In this document: positions 24,412-35,600 of the stretch, piece after piece
Position numbering within the stretch: the first letter of the stretch is position 1
How the letters are laid out: each line of letters opens with the position of its first letter
Origin: Nematostella vectensis
Lineage: Eukaryota > Cnidaria > Anthozoa > Actiniaria > Edwardsiidae
Assembly: GCF_932526225.1 (NCBI RefSeq)
Contig: NC_064044.1
Location: 8,050,801 to 8,110,800 of the forward strand
Reading direction: 5' to 3'
DNA length: 60,000 nt
Notes under the pieces: model-generated
What the model saw: the letters and a program-made list of their open reading frames with translations, nothing else
The model's database searches: none
Told to the model about the DNA's origin: nothing
Program-made: the position numbers and the translations under genes

Positions 24412-25317
24412 ATGAGAACACTGGAATATACAATCATCGCCACAGGGCCATTTCTCGGTACAATTCTCATCACTTTTATTATTTCGTGTGTTTTGAAGAG
24501 CAAGAAACCTCACTTCATCGAGAAACTGGTGCTTCTTGCATTCTCTGGCATTCTCAAGTTAGAGAAAAAAACTCGCGGACATGTCCTGATATTTGATGAC
24601 ATCGAGCTAACAGAGGAAAATATTCGACGAGCGAATATCGAGTGTACTTTAGAAACTTTGATCTGGAAGAAGATAATCAACCCCATGTTTATGATCCTAT
24701 TTTTCATCTGGATAACAGCAAACACGATTTTCTGGCAGACTTTATTCATTGATTTTTCCTACGCTTGCAGTGATGACCCAAACAAGGATTGCTTCGTGTT
24801 CAAGAACATTAAAGAAGGTTTTAAGGAATATTTCGATCAGTACACCGCTCCGGCAATAGACTGTAGTACAATTGGGTCAAACTTTACGGACCCAATAATC
24901 TGCTATCGTTTTGGCTTCAACGTCGGGATTGCAACAGGGGTTAGCTATGGCGCTTTTAAGGTCATGGCGATGGTGGTTAATCTTGTCACACTTGGCATGC
25001 TACTAGCAAAGTCTCACGCACAGATTTACAAAGTTCAAATCTTTGTCTTTCTCGGATTTCTAATGATCTTGTCAGTGGCCCTGGGAGTATTGTATGGGGT
25101 AAATATCCCTCAAATCAAGCTTCAGTCACAGCAACTAGCCCAAGTTATGCAGATCATATTTTCTATTCTTATTGGTATGAACGTTGTGTATCATTTACCG
25201 TGGAAAGAGTTGGTCTCGATCAAGCAACTGGCGGCCCGGGCAGAGCTAGAGGATGCCGTAATTATAATCGACGCTAACGAGAATAGACCTCTGTTGTCCC
25301 GAAGAATACGTTTGTGA
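24412..25317 (+). CDS. five-span membrane protein, family unknown
   Basis: An intronless frame of 301 aa starts at the first Met (24412). The frame is open upstream without another Met, so an upstream exon cannot be excluded. Hydrophobic segments lie near residues 6-28, 88-114, 168-198, 207-230 and 243-262. The loop between segments 2 and 3 has four cysteines (119, 127, 151, 164) and one N-glycosylation sequon (N157-F-T), so it is probably lumenal or extracellular and disulfide-bonded. A charged loop (29-87) faces the other side. The tail contains ENRPLL (290-295), which fits the acidic dileucine [DE]xxxL[LI] endosome/lysosome sorting signal. I do not recognise the family. The long frame, regular membrane segments and paired cysteines make it a real protein. 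Confidence 0.8.
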   Translation: MRTLEYTIIATGPFLGTILITFIISCVLKSKKPHFIEKLVLLAFSGILKLEKKTRGHVLIFDDIELTEENIRRANIECTLETLIWKKIINPMFMILFFIWITANTIFWQTLFIDFSYACSDDPNKDCFVFKNIKEGFKEYFDQYTAPAIDCSTIGSNFTDPIICYRFGFNVGIATGVSYGAFKVMAMVVNLVTLGMLLAKSHAQIYKVQIFVFLGFLMILSVALGVLYGVNIPQIKLQSQQLAQVMQIIFSILIGMNVVYHLPWKELVSIKQLAARAELEDAVIIIDANENRPLLSRRIRL

Positions 25318-25569
25318 TAAGGGAAGCTAAACGTAAGAAAACCTTTTCGCTGTTCAGGCCCGTACCCAGGATTTTTCTTGCGATAAAAAGGGAATTTTTT
25401 TGTGCCATCTCCACGCTCTGTTCATTATCGGAATTGACTACAAACAAATTTGACTTCATACCAGAGTGATCTAGAATGCCTTTTTGTCTAAATCGCTTAT
25501 GCTTTATAGTTGTGTCTACAAATAGCCCCCCACCCCACCCCTGGTTCACCCGTGTTAAAGAAATTAAAA

Positions 25570-25890
25570 TAGGGACCTTAAGCAACGACGACGGCAACGT
25601 GGACGACGACGGCAGAAAACAATGGGATTTGATTCAGAATTCAATAGCAGCACGTGAAAATGCATTCTGTCTGATACATTTCAGCCGTTTTCCATAAAAC
25701 CACGACGTAAAAAATTCCAATTGAGGACGCGGACGTTTGCAGTGTTAACTCCCCTAACTACGTTCGCTGCTGTAGAAATAATGTCCTTGGTTTATTTTTA
25801 TCTATCTCTATAGTTGATCGCCAAGCTAGAACACATCTTTTTCGATCTCGTTGTCCTAGCCGTCGCCGTCGTTCTTGCTTAAGGTCCCTA
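25570..25890. mobile_element. MITE, family TAGGGACC, copy 1
   Basis: A 321-bp element with inverted ends: left TAGGGACCTTAAGCAACGAC, right GTTCTTGCTTAAGGTCCCTA. Subterminal GACGACGGC and GCCGTCGCCGTCG also pair. No coding capacity. A degenerate relative lies at 53143-53451. Confidence 0.85.
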
Positions 25891-26025
25891 ATGGGTGAGT
25901 ATAGAGAGCAACGGTTAAAGCAAGAAATACGGACTTGACCGAAAAACTGAGAACAGGGGTACATATGCAACCGACAACAAATTTGTTGAACAGTTTAAAA
26001 TCCCGTGCATAAAAATCTAAGCAGC

Positions 26026-26277
26026 ATATCAAGAAAATTTAGCCAAAAATTGTCGTTTTTCCCAGACGCGGTCACTTCCATATAAGGAAACTAACATATT
26101 TCTTATTTGGAAAACCTGCACGATTCTTGTCATTTTTAGGGCTGCCGTACCGCAGGTGCTTCGCAAACTTTGTGAATTGTATTCAGAAGAGAAAAATTGA
26201 CTGACCATCTTTAGTCAATGGAGAAAGCCTCTGAAAAGAAACTGAAATTCCTCGGTACCAGGCCCCAAAACGACAAC
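26026..26277. repeat. dispersed repeat family A, copy 2
   Basis: Same orientation and about 90 percent similar by eye to 19253-19512. Differences are small indels (for example TTTTTTTCC versus TTTTTCCC). The similarity starts exactly at CATATCAAGAAAATTTAGCC in both copies, which suggests a real element boundary. Confidence 0.8.
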
Positions 26278-26904
26278 GTTTGATTTGGAACCACCACTAG
26301 CCCCTCCCCCCTGAAACCACCAACCACCCCTCCCCCTGAAACCACTACCCACCCCTCCCAGCCAACTTGCGTCCCTTCAGTTATGGGGCCACTACGGCGC
26401 CCCTGATGTGGGTTTGAGACCCCCCACACTCGATGCCTGTGCAAAGGGAAAAAATGAACTATAGAATCTGAAATGCTCCTAAGAAATTCGAGGAGAGTAG
26501 TTTACGAGAGATTTAATTTACAAAACATTTTAGAATGTGCGCATTTTCATTTACAAATTTAGCTTGCTTTTGTTGTTCTGGGCAAAAAAATGTCATATTC
26601 ACGTGCGTGACTGGACAAAGAAGAACAAAGGCTAAAGGTAGCAATGTAGCTAGGCCGTAGTGTGTTGCACAGGATGATGACATTACTATAGCAACAAACC
26701 TTTTCCCAAGAGACGCAAGCGTGAAAAAGACCCCGATTTTTTTATGTAGTGTATTGTACCGTTCCCTGGCTTTTATTGGCTGAGCGGCTTGTCGGTTAGT
26801 CACTTTTGATTTGCCGCTCGCCGTGAAGCCTGGCAAAACTCTCGAAATCGGCTTTAGACACGGTCTATGGCTCCGGGGGGGAGGGGGGGGGGGGTAAAAG
26901 TGAC

Positions 26905-27420
26905 TCCCGAAGCAACAAACAGTTTTCTTCAACAAAGGCTTTATGACATTGAACAACAGACATGGCTCAGCTCTATTCAAAATGACGACAGAAAAGACCA
27001 AGCCCAAAAGAACAAATTTCGTACGCTCAGAAAATTTAAACTGTCCCCCACAATTTAGAAGATTATCTAACGGATGTAAAAAAAATTGACCGTAGGATTG
27101 CACAAACCTTCAGGCTAAGCAATCACAAGCTAGCAATTGAAACTGGAAGGTATGAAAAGTCATACAAAAAACCTAACGAAAGAAAATGCTTAGTATGCCA
27201 GACAGGTAAAGTGGAGGATGAAGTGCATTTTCTGTTAGAATGTTCGGGATGATTTACTGGAATTCCTTAAAACGCGTGCAGGTGTCAATGTTAGACCTCA
27301 TGCCAACAAAAAGAATATAATTTCGTCAGATTTATGGGATTGAGCCGGAATAAAAACGTGAATCGGCGCTTAGCGAAACATATTTTTGAATGTATGAATG
27401 CAAGAAACTTGTGAAGCTTC
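26905..27420 (+). pseudogene. LINE ORF2 C-terminal fragment (zinc-knuckle region)
   Basis: Broken remnant of a non-LTR retrotransposon reverse transcriptase ORF. One frame gives RLYDIEQQTWLSS and following, then a frameshift near 27045 leads into NLEDYLTDVKKIDRR, FRLSNHKLAIETGRYEK and CLVCQTGKVEDEVHFLLEC, followed by a stop. The Cys-x2-Cys, His-x4-Cys pattern and the IETGRY motif are typical of the C-terminal zinc-binding segment in animal LINE proteins. The RT catalytic core is absent, so it cannot act. A related fragment lies at 28226. Confidence 0.75.
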
Positions 27421-28225
27421 ATGACAACGTACAGTGACGTCACCTAATCCTGAATAACAAGCGATCTAATGATAGTCTAGAATATGTGCTTTTATATCCG
27501 AGTGATAAATTCTCACGCGCGCGATTGGTAAATACAGGTCACGTGCACCTTTTTACGGGACAAATATCAGGCGATAACGTCCAGCGCCCTTTCGTAAAAT
27601 CTACATACAATCTCTTTCTCTATATGGAACCAAACTGATATCTGTCCTGTAAAAAAATTTTGTGCAGTTAAAACTCGCTTTTCATTCCAGTCTAACTTTT
27701 CAAACAAACACCAAGGTTTTCAAAGCGCTAACGCTGTTCTAATGAAAAATTTGTTGCTTGGATTTTTATCTTACGCGAATGGCAAAAATGACAGCGCGCG
27801 CTCGTGGCGGCATTCCAGTGCACGTCAGCGCGCGCAGAAGACACTTTTCGCATTTTCAGTGTAGTCGCTGGGATTTAAAATAAATGAACTCCTTCTTTGG
27901 CTCACTGTGATATCGGCGGATGAGAAATGGTCCTCATAATTTCACAATTGCCCTCGCGCTCAACGGCCAACTGTTTAATTTTGTACCATCTCTCGTCCGG
28001 GGATACCCTGACCAGAGCCTCCAAACTTCTCTCGTCCAGCAACGCTCAGCCAAAATGCCCTGACGAGCGACGTTATTGAAATCGTCTCTAACCTCTGAGT
28101 CGAGTGGGTTTCTATGAAGCCTATTTGATATTTGTCTATGTCGTTTTCTAAGGTTCATACGATCAACGTCGAACCAAGCCTGAGATTTTCGTTTTGTTTT
28201 TGAGCTCTGAGTTAAACGTCATCAA

Positions 28226-28640
28226 ATGGGTCTTATAAATCTGAACAAAAAGCTAATTTTTTACTCCTCTTTCAAAAAAGACACAAAATCTAGTAAATGC
28301 TATGATAAAATACTTAAGATGGAACACAGAAAAGCCTTAGCCAAACTCAGACTAGGGAATCTTAATCTAAACATAGAAACAGGTAGACACACAAAACCTC
28401 CGATTCCAAGAGAGAAGCGTATCTGCCAGATTTGTAACACTTTATAGGATGAAAAAAATTCATGCTTTTCTGCGTCTCATCCCACTCTGAACGAAAGCAA
28501 TTATTTACTGATATCCAATCCCACTACATTTTCTTTGACAATCTAAGTAATGATGATAAAATTCTGTTCCTTTTTAATAATGTTGACCCTTTTGTGAATA
28601 AGAAAGTAGCCCACTTTATATGCAAAACATTTAAATCGTG
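28226..28640 (+). pseudogene. second LINE ORF2 C-terminal fragment
   Basis: Encodes KALAKLRLGNLNLNIETGRH and PREKRICQICNTL, then a stop, then LFTDIQSHYIFFDNL and NKKVAHFICKTF. The layout matches the fragment at 26905, but the sequence is divergent, so it is a separate insertion from a related lineage. It is disrupted by an in-frame stop at 28445 and has no RT core. Confidence 0.7.
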
Positions 28641-29090
28641 ACCGAATACTCTCATTTAAGCCATATTATGTTATGCAATACCAGCAATGTAAATGGTATG
28701 CAAATAAATAAATGAAAAAAAAAAGAATAAAAAAAATGAAGCTTTTTGAATTATCAATTGTTTTATGTCGTGTGTGCTGTGTGTGCCTGAACGCTAGCAA
28801 CGGCCCCATAAATGCCTTTAGTACACGATATAAAAGAAGTGTTCGACGGTCAATGTGTTGCTATGTTTTTTTATGGGTTTGTTGTCAAGAAATTAAATCA
28901 AAACATTCTATAAATTAATACATATTTGCTCTTTTTTAGCCTGTATGTATTTTCCATACTTATACTAAAGTTACTAAATGGAAAATAATTCACCGTAACA
29001 TTTCCGGATTCGTCCAGGTAATTCAAGAACAACGGAAGCATAAAGCTTCAGCCTAATCCCTTCGTTTTTTATTGTATTACCATAAATTTT

Positions 29091-29314
29091 GGAGGTCCGA
29101 CGAAAACCTCAACCGTTAAAAGACAAAAGAATCTATTAGAATCATAGATATTTAACAGGCCATCCGCTCTAAATTATCAATCACATCCTCAAAGAAACTT
29201 CCAATAGACACACTGCTTTCAATATTTTGAAATGTTTTTCACGTTTTCCGTTAAAAATCATCGGATATTGTTAGGTAATCGACCGGAAGTAAACTGGTGA
29301 CAATGCGGCTTTAA
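29091..29314. mobile_element. MITE, TTAA family, copy 1 (left end lost)
   Basis: Matches the copies at 47585 and 55474 (for example ACTTCCAATAGACACACTGC, TTTTCCGTTAAAAATCATCG) and keeps the right inverted end GGAAGTAAACTGGTGACAAT with GCGGCTTTAA. The left end is missing. Confidence 0.8.
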
Positions 29315-30306
29315 TTGGCCGCCCAGCGTATTCCGATGGAGGGGCTAATAAATGAATAGTAAAAGTTAGAGGATTGGGAGATGGGGCATCGGTTGCTTAG
29401 TATTGTGCTTTAGCAATTCTACAATTTCTAGAGCATCATTTTCTGAACATTTTCTGTTCAGATGAACTGAACTTTTTAATATAATATAATTAATGACAAT
29501 CAGAATCGTTGATGGTCGTTGAAGGACAAGTTATATTCTTCAACCCGCGCAGACTTTTATAGTGTCCTGTGCACTAAAGACGGCTGAGTAGGAGACTAAA
29601 ACTTTTAAAGCGCGTCATTTTGCAGTTTTACGCAATCTCGTATGTCTGGATCTATTTTCTCAAGAAAAAATGCGTTAACCGGAAATTGGTCACTATTATT
29701 TACACATTCTGATTACTCAAAGCTACTTTATACTCATTTAATTTTCAATAGATATCCTGTTTTCCTAGTGTAAACCACAAAAAAACAATACTCTTATGAA
29801 ATACTACGCTTTGACAAGTAAACAGTTGGAAATTACTTTTTAAGGTGAAAATTGGTTATGTTTTTCATAACCAAAACTGTATGCCACTAAGAAAGCGAAG
29901 CGAAAACAAGCGAATAGTAACTGTGCATGGTTGGGACACTTTTGAGAGTATATATCCTAATAGCAACAAGAAAAGGTTTTCAGACCCTAACCAAACAGGC
30001 TGATCATCAGATTAGCTGCGTGGAGGGGCGTCCGAACATTTGATCAGTTGATATCTGACAGGAAGATATATTTTTCCTACACGATATAATGTCGTTTTGG
30101 CCAGTTGACTTGTACTGTTTTTTCTTTCTCTCTTGAATGTTGCTGTGACCGTTAGCAGAAAATTGCCTATTCGTTTTTTTGTTTTGTTTTAGTTTTTAAG
30201 ATTGCTCGAAAGAGCTTTAGAGATTTGCTCGCAAAAGTATTTATGGGACCCCTTAGATATCAAATAGTCGGTCCTTTCGTTTAAAAGGGCCGTAGCAACG
30301 GGGCAC

Positions 30307-30410
30307 CCCCCCCCCCCACCACCACCACCACCACCACCACAACCACCACCACCACCACCACCATCATTATCAACACTACTATCACCACCACCACTACCAC
30401 CACCACCAAC
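30307..30410. repeat. poly-C and (CCA)n tract
   Basis: A run of about 12 C followed by about 15 CCA units and mixed CCA/ATCA. Confidence 0.93.
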
Positions 30411-30824
30411 TCACAATGTTTCTGTATCCCGTTTTTCGTTCGTTTTTCGTTCTACTCACTGCGCGCTTAGTCCGGTCACGCTAGTAAGCGCCTGGGTACG
30501 AGGCAGGATCGTCAATGGTCATTTTACAAACTAATCGGTTGCGTTGTTTGTGCTCTTACGGTTATTTGCCAATAACATACCGACAGGGGAGAGGGGGGGG
30601 GGGGGGGGGGGATGGGCTGGGGAGTGTCGGGGATTCTAGCTTTTTGTGCGTTAGCTCTTTATTCACGGCCAAGGAAACATCCCGAACACAAATGAATTTG
30701 GGAGCTGGGCGGGGTGGGTCACCATTTCTAACTAGAGCCATTTTGAGTATGATATTCTGAATAGTGCTTGAGGAACTCTTTGGGTGTGTTATTATAATGC
30801 CGATGAAGTTTAACTGAGGCAAAC

Positions 30825-30881
30825 CGGCTATGCCATGCTGACGAGTCCTAATAAGGACGAAACAGCTGTCCATGGTTGCCG
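30825..30881 (+). ncRNA. type I hammerhead ribozyme
   Basis: All conserved core elements are present in order. Stem I 5' side: CGGC (30825-30828), internal loop TATG, CCATG (30833-30837). Core box 1: CTGACGA (30838-30844). Stem II: GTCCT/AGGAC with loop AATA (30845-30858). Core box 2: GAAA (30859-30862). A minimal stem III (A30862-T69, C63-G68, loop AGCT) follows. The cleavage triplet GTC ends at 30870. Stem I 3' side: CATGG (30871-30875), loop TT, GCCG (30878-30881). Stem I is therefore 5+4 bp around an internal loop that can contact loop II. Short-stem-III type I hammerheads are known from animal retrozymes, satellite DNAs and Penelope-like elements. Cleavage is predicted between 30870 and 30871. 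No coding partner was seen. Confidence 0.93.
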
Positions 30882-31027
30882 AACTGCACGGGTGATAGAC
30901 TGTGCTAGCGTCCCGGCTTGGCCCGACTGGTGCCAATGTGTGTATGTAGTGTGCTTTTAAAGTCCACATTATAATGCGGTGCGTTTGTGAAGCTTTTACC
31001 AGCAATGTAGTTTCAGAAAATATCCAT

Positions 31028-31221
31028 ACCCCCCCCCCCCCCCTCCCCCTTTTGAGGGGGTCGAAGGGTCGGAGGTATGACCCCCTCAAAAGGGGGGTCA
31101 TACCTCATACTTCCTAACCACCTGGAAAAAAATAAATACAGTAACTGTTCAGGAAAAAGGGCATTTACCCCCCCCCCCCCCCCCCGGAGTTCCCAATAAT
31201 CCTATTAAGGGGGGGGGGGGG
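31028..31221. repeat. G/C homopolymers and perfect hairpin
   Basis: Poly-C at 31028-31043, then a perfect 14-bp inverted repeat (GAGGTATGACCCCC at 31072-31085 and GGGGGTCATACCTC at 31093-31106, loop 7). Poly-C (about 19) follows at 31168 and poly-G (about 13) at 31209, which can also pair with each other. Confidence 0.85.
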
Positions 31222-32512
31222 ATGGATATTTTCTGGAACTACACAATTTGTACATAATTTGGACATAATGTGGACTTTGGTTGCGATTTTGTCTACGATA
31301 TACATATGATCATAAGATGCATTTCAAATGTCTATTTTGCACTCCTGTGAGACCGTTTATATTTATAGAATGCGGGCCAATCTGTTTTTTCGAGTCCGTA
31401 GTCCGTATACGCAGTAGGCGCTAAAGGGACGCCCCACCATGGCTAGCAGTCTAATTCAAATGTTATGTACTCTGGGAACTCTGTATGGATGGCTTCTAAA
31501 ATAACAATCTCATTTGCATTGATTTTCCCTGCTAGCAGAGGCCCCTTTTCTTTGTTTTTTCGCTGAAGCCCAGCTAAATACAGAAAAAAAATCAGGGAAC
31601 ATCGATTTATTTATTGCACTTGTATGGCGTAAGCATGAAGATTTCACTTTGTTTTGTCATACAGTCCTCGTTTCTAATCAAAGTTTATTAGTTCAAACGT
31701 GCGCTATAGTTCAAGTGTCCTTTTAATCTCTGATCCGTGCAACATCGTGACAGAACGCATGTGATGCCCCGATGTGTGCGGGCGACTTTTAATCGAGAAC
31801 GACGTGTTTACCTGCGCGTTCACAACCTTTTGGGCGGAAGAAAATATAACTATTCCCTGTCAGCACAGTATGATGCATCGTGTACTGCCTCCATTATCGA
31901 AACCGGAGCTATCGCTGCAATAGAGTGCGCTTCTAATTTATCATAAAATATATAAGCCCCCTCCATGTGGCTTAAAGATAGGAGGAAGGTTTTGAGTCGT
32001 ACTATTGGCCTAACTTATCCGTTATCACAAGCGCGCAGATAAGCGCTGTCCAGTCTTTAGATTTGTTTGTTTACTCGTTTTCTTGTTAGCTGCATACCGG
32101 CGCAAGACATATTATTGTTCCAAAGCCTTGCAAAGCCCCGCTAAAGGATTATTCCATCTTGTTATAACACGACATTTCCGACATTTTTAATGACTTTAAA
32201 CCTCGGTAAATTTGATACTGCTTTAAAGGATTTTTCCCCCGAAAAACAAAGATTGAATGCCAAACTGCTTAGCTGTACATTACGCGAGATTTTTATCGAT
32301 ACTAGACGGTGGGGGCTATTACATTGAGCGCCAAAATTCCGCGCATTGTTCACGAAATCGTATCACTGCGGGTCGCATTTCGTGAGCCCAATGTTTATTT
32401 TCTGTCATGTCAGTACATCGAGTCGAAGTGTTCAAAACCCCGACACGACCTACAACTGTAATAAGTCTACATCAAGCAGCGGAGAGAAGATAGTGGAAAG
32501 CTGTGATTTGAA

Positions 32513-32536
32513 ATGGATTTAGGACTGGAATTATGA
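32513..32536 (+). promoter_or_regulatory. upstream ORF overlapping the MAGUK start codon
   Basis: ATG at 32513 opens a seven-codon frame (MDLGLEL) whose TGA at 32534-32536 overlaps the MAGUK ATG at 32533 in the arrangement ATGA. If this is the transcript leader, it could lower initiation at 32533 or favour reinitiation or the in-frame Met at 32557. Confidence 0.4.
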
Positions 32537-32632
32537 TTTCGCTTGGAGCTATTTCAATGGCAGTTCCGCCTGAGAATAGAAGTCGCAGTGAAAGTCTGCT
32601 TCTTTCATTGAGTGGTTATGCTGGCTTGAAAG
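32533..32632 (+). CDS. DLG5-like: MAGUK exon 1 (N-terminus)
   Basis: Starts MISLGAISMAVPPENRSRSE and ends LKG before donor AAAG|GTAGGA in phase 1. An in-frame alternative Met is at 32557. It is chosen as first exon because its phase and donor fit exon 2 and a stop-rich leader precedes it. Confidence 0.65.
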
Positions 32633-35600
32633 GTAGGAGTAAAAAAACTATTTCATATACTCGATCAGTGTGTAATCTAGGGGGTACCATTCACAAACCA
32701 TCTCTTATTCCATGCTTATTTTGTTGGTGGTCTAGAGTTAAAAGGTAAATCTCGACCAATTTAATACACGCATCCTTTGAAGACATAGCGGTATACGAAA
32801 TTAATGACCCCGATTAATGTCCTCCTCGGGTACAGTTGTTTTAATCGAAAGCCAACAAGGGTCCTACAGTCGAGAAATAACATATACTCTCGTGAAAATT
32901 CTCGAATAGTGCAGGATATATACATTCAAACCATAGCGACTCTAAGCAAGATATTTTAAATATTTTTTTATGTATTTAAGTATGACTCTACCGGAAGTTA
33001 ATTAAAATTAGTCTTCTCTCAAAGTGATTTTACATTATCTTCATTTATCGTACCAAAGTTGCTTTTTAAAGCAACTACTTTGATTCTGTCGTACGTTTGA
33101 CAGCCAATAATATTGAACATAAGGTCAGGTATATCCGTAGTCAATTAGAATTCAGCCATACGTCTAACATCTTGGTCGTACAATGAAAGGTGTTCTCTAG
33201 AAAGTGCTGCACGACATGCATTGGCGAAAACTCCCGCCGTTATTTTGTCTGCCCTGATGCGTTCCATCAACTGATCAATCTCAATAACAATAAACGATGA
33301 AAAATTTATTGGTTTGAGATTTGAAACTGAAAAAATGATGTATAAGAATGGCTCTCGATCAAATCTTGATACAATGAATATCAACAATAAAGCTCGCGAA
33401 TCCTGCTCAAACAAAATTCATCTCCTTGCCGGTTATTAGAGATAAGAACTGTGCCATAGTAGTTATGGCATATTAATCCTAGTTCAGTAAAAGTAGTTAT
33501 ATAAGGGCCCCCTAATGGCGAGCACTTGCGAGCTTGCTAGCACCCTGTTTTTTTTTTTTTTTTTTTTTTTTTGCGAGACCGAGCATTTTTAGTTGTTGAA
33601 TAAATCGAGCAGCGAGCAGAACAAAAAAAATAATACAATGCGATCACGGCGGAAAAAATGCGCGAGCATTAGCCGAAAACTGCGAGCACATCGACATTTC
33701 GGGGGACCATTCGGGGGCCCTTGTATAGAAATTTATTTCAGTGGTATATATGCGTAGTTTTTTTTCTTTGGTATACATACATAGCTTATTTCAGTTGCAG
33801 GCATTTTTTTCAATTAGTTTGACAACAAAATCCTGCCAGTGCGTAACTCATTGAGGTCTATTTTGTCTGTATATTTGAGCTAAACTTCGTTTGAAATCAA
33901 AGCATAGTGTGTTTCCTCACACATCATCGAGATGTAATGTCGACGCGGGCAACACTCGACTTAGGCTAGAAAAAATTTGGACCAACTAGAAAAGAGATTG
34001 CGAAACAGCCACGCTCGTCAGTGTGAGAAAGATTTGAACAAGATATCAATCCGTTTTAAACACGAGGATGATTTTGAACAGACGCCCACTTCTCGGCTGT
34101 CGTCTTCGTTTTTTTTTTCTTGGAAAAAAATAAAGGACAAATATTTCTTTCTACTATCCACCTCAAACTTTGGATGGATGAGGACCACACACACTGGTTC
34201 AAAAAAACCTTTCCTTTTCAACTTTACTTTTCAATTTTAATCACCTCGACTCCAAAACTTGATCTCCTGTATGAGATTAATTTTTGATAGTTTATTTTAG
34301 ATCATTCTCACTGTATGTGCACTTTACACAAAGGTCAAAAAGAAATAAAAGATAGTTACACTAAACGCACTAAACAAATAAGTAATCAAACGCGATAAAT
34401 GTTTTGCTGACGCGGAGCCGTTAGAATCACTTTTCTGTTGTTTATTCAACGGTTTTGTTACAAGAGTTCACGACTTTGTGTCGGTTGCTAGATCTGTAGA
34501 TTATCATCTTGCTGGGGTTCTTTGTTATTTCGTAAAGCGCTGTATTAAATGTCAAGTGCAATCTTAGGTGGTATTTACAGAGCTACGGCAGGACGGGTTG
34601 GTAGTGGTGTGTGTCAAGGGCACAAAACGGCCTGTATCGCTGCCCGTTTTTTTTTTTTTTTTTTTTTTTTTTCTGGTGGCTGTGAAGATGTTAGACCCCT
34701 CGGTTGCAGGGGAAAAATCGTCCTGAATGGTTCTGCTGGCAAATTTGTGGAGTCGAACTAGTTGTGCTGGGAATATTTTGGGGGGCGCTAAGGCGGATGC
34801 TTGGGGAAAAAACCGTACCGATCGGTAGTTATACGGGCAATTATTCATGCACCACCCCTCTCACAGCAGCTTCAGGCTACCTGTGTGTAGTAGCGCCACG
34901 GGTAGACCAAGTGACTGTAAACAATCCATGTTGATTTGTCACTATGTTATCTGTAAGATGCATCGAAGCGCTGTACTGAATATGGTTAGTCGGGGATTTA
35001 TGCGGCCACACAGCGTGTTTATTGTATCTCAATTCAGCCTCGCCGTACCTTTGTATGCACTTGCACCACAGGTAGCCCAAATGATTGTAGTTTACGAAGA
35101 ATGGTAATAGCAGCGAAAGACTCACACCTTTATAGAACAGCTTGATCAGTTAGAGCTTCAGGCCCGTAGCCAGGATTTTAAGCGTGAGGGTTTGTTTTCC
35201 CATTTAGCGGACCATTTTCTCTTAGGTAGCTCGCCCTAGCTCGCAGTGGTACTCAATTTTCCTTTATTAGAGCGGACCTTCCAGTCGAGTGGAAACCCCC
35301 CGGGCCCCCCCTCCCCCCCTGGCTACGGGCCTGAGCTTTAGCGCTATATTTACAGGGCCGAAGCAAAGGGTGTGGGGCACTGGGGGCCTGTGCCCCCTCC
35401 CCCCCCCCAATGTTTTTTCAATGTTTCTGTATTGTGCCCCCCCCCCCCCCCCCCCCCCCCCAATCTTACGTGGCCTGCTACGGCTATGATTTATCACAGA
35501 TTACGTAGGTCTCTAAGGCTCAGCTCCGGTTGTTCGTCTCCTGCCTATCTTTACGTAGATTCAACTTCCTTCCAATATCCTTCGCGGCTCAGTGGATAGG

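Larger units (their letters stand above)
25318..32512. other. intergenic region rich in mobile elements
   Basis: Between the membrane-protein gene and the MAGUK gene. It holds a TAGGGACC MITE, dispersed repeat A copy 2, two LINE C-terminal fragments, a truncated TTAA MITE, the hammerhead ribozyme and G/C homopolymers. I see nothing in 28650-29090 and 29320-30300 beyond A+T-rich unique sequence, nor in 31225-32370. Confidence 0.55.

Noticed and set aside
26513-27103. 196-codon minus-strand frame
   Set aside because: Lies opposite a LINE fragment and a poly-G tract; no domain seen.
28059-28090. CTGACGA ... GAAA resembling a second hammerhead
   Set aside because: The intervening GCGACGTTATT cannot form stem II and flanks do not pair.
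30562-31101. 179-codon minus-strand frame across the ribozyme
   Set aside because: Contains poly-Pro/Gly from homopolymers and no domain; the ribozyme explains the conserved-looking core.
33145-33414. 89-codon minus-strand frame in MAGUK intron 1
   Set aside because: The C-terminal half looks protein-like and an acceptor-like site precedes it, but no partner exon or family was recognised.
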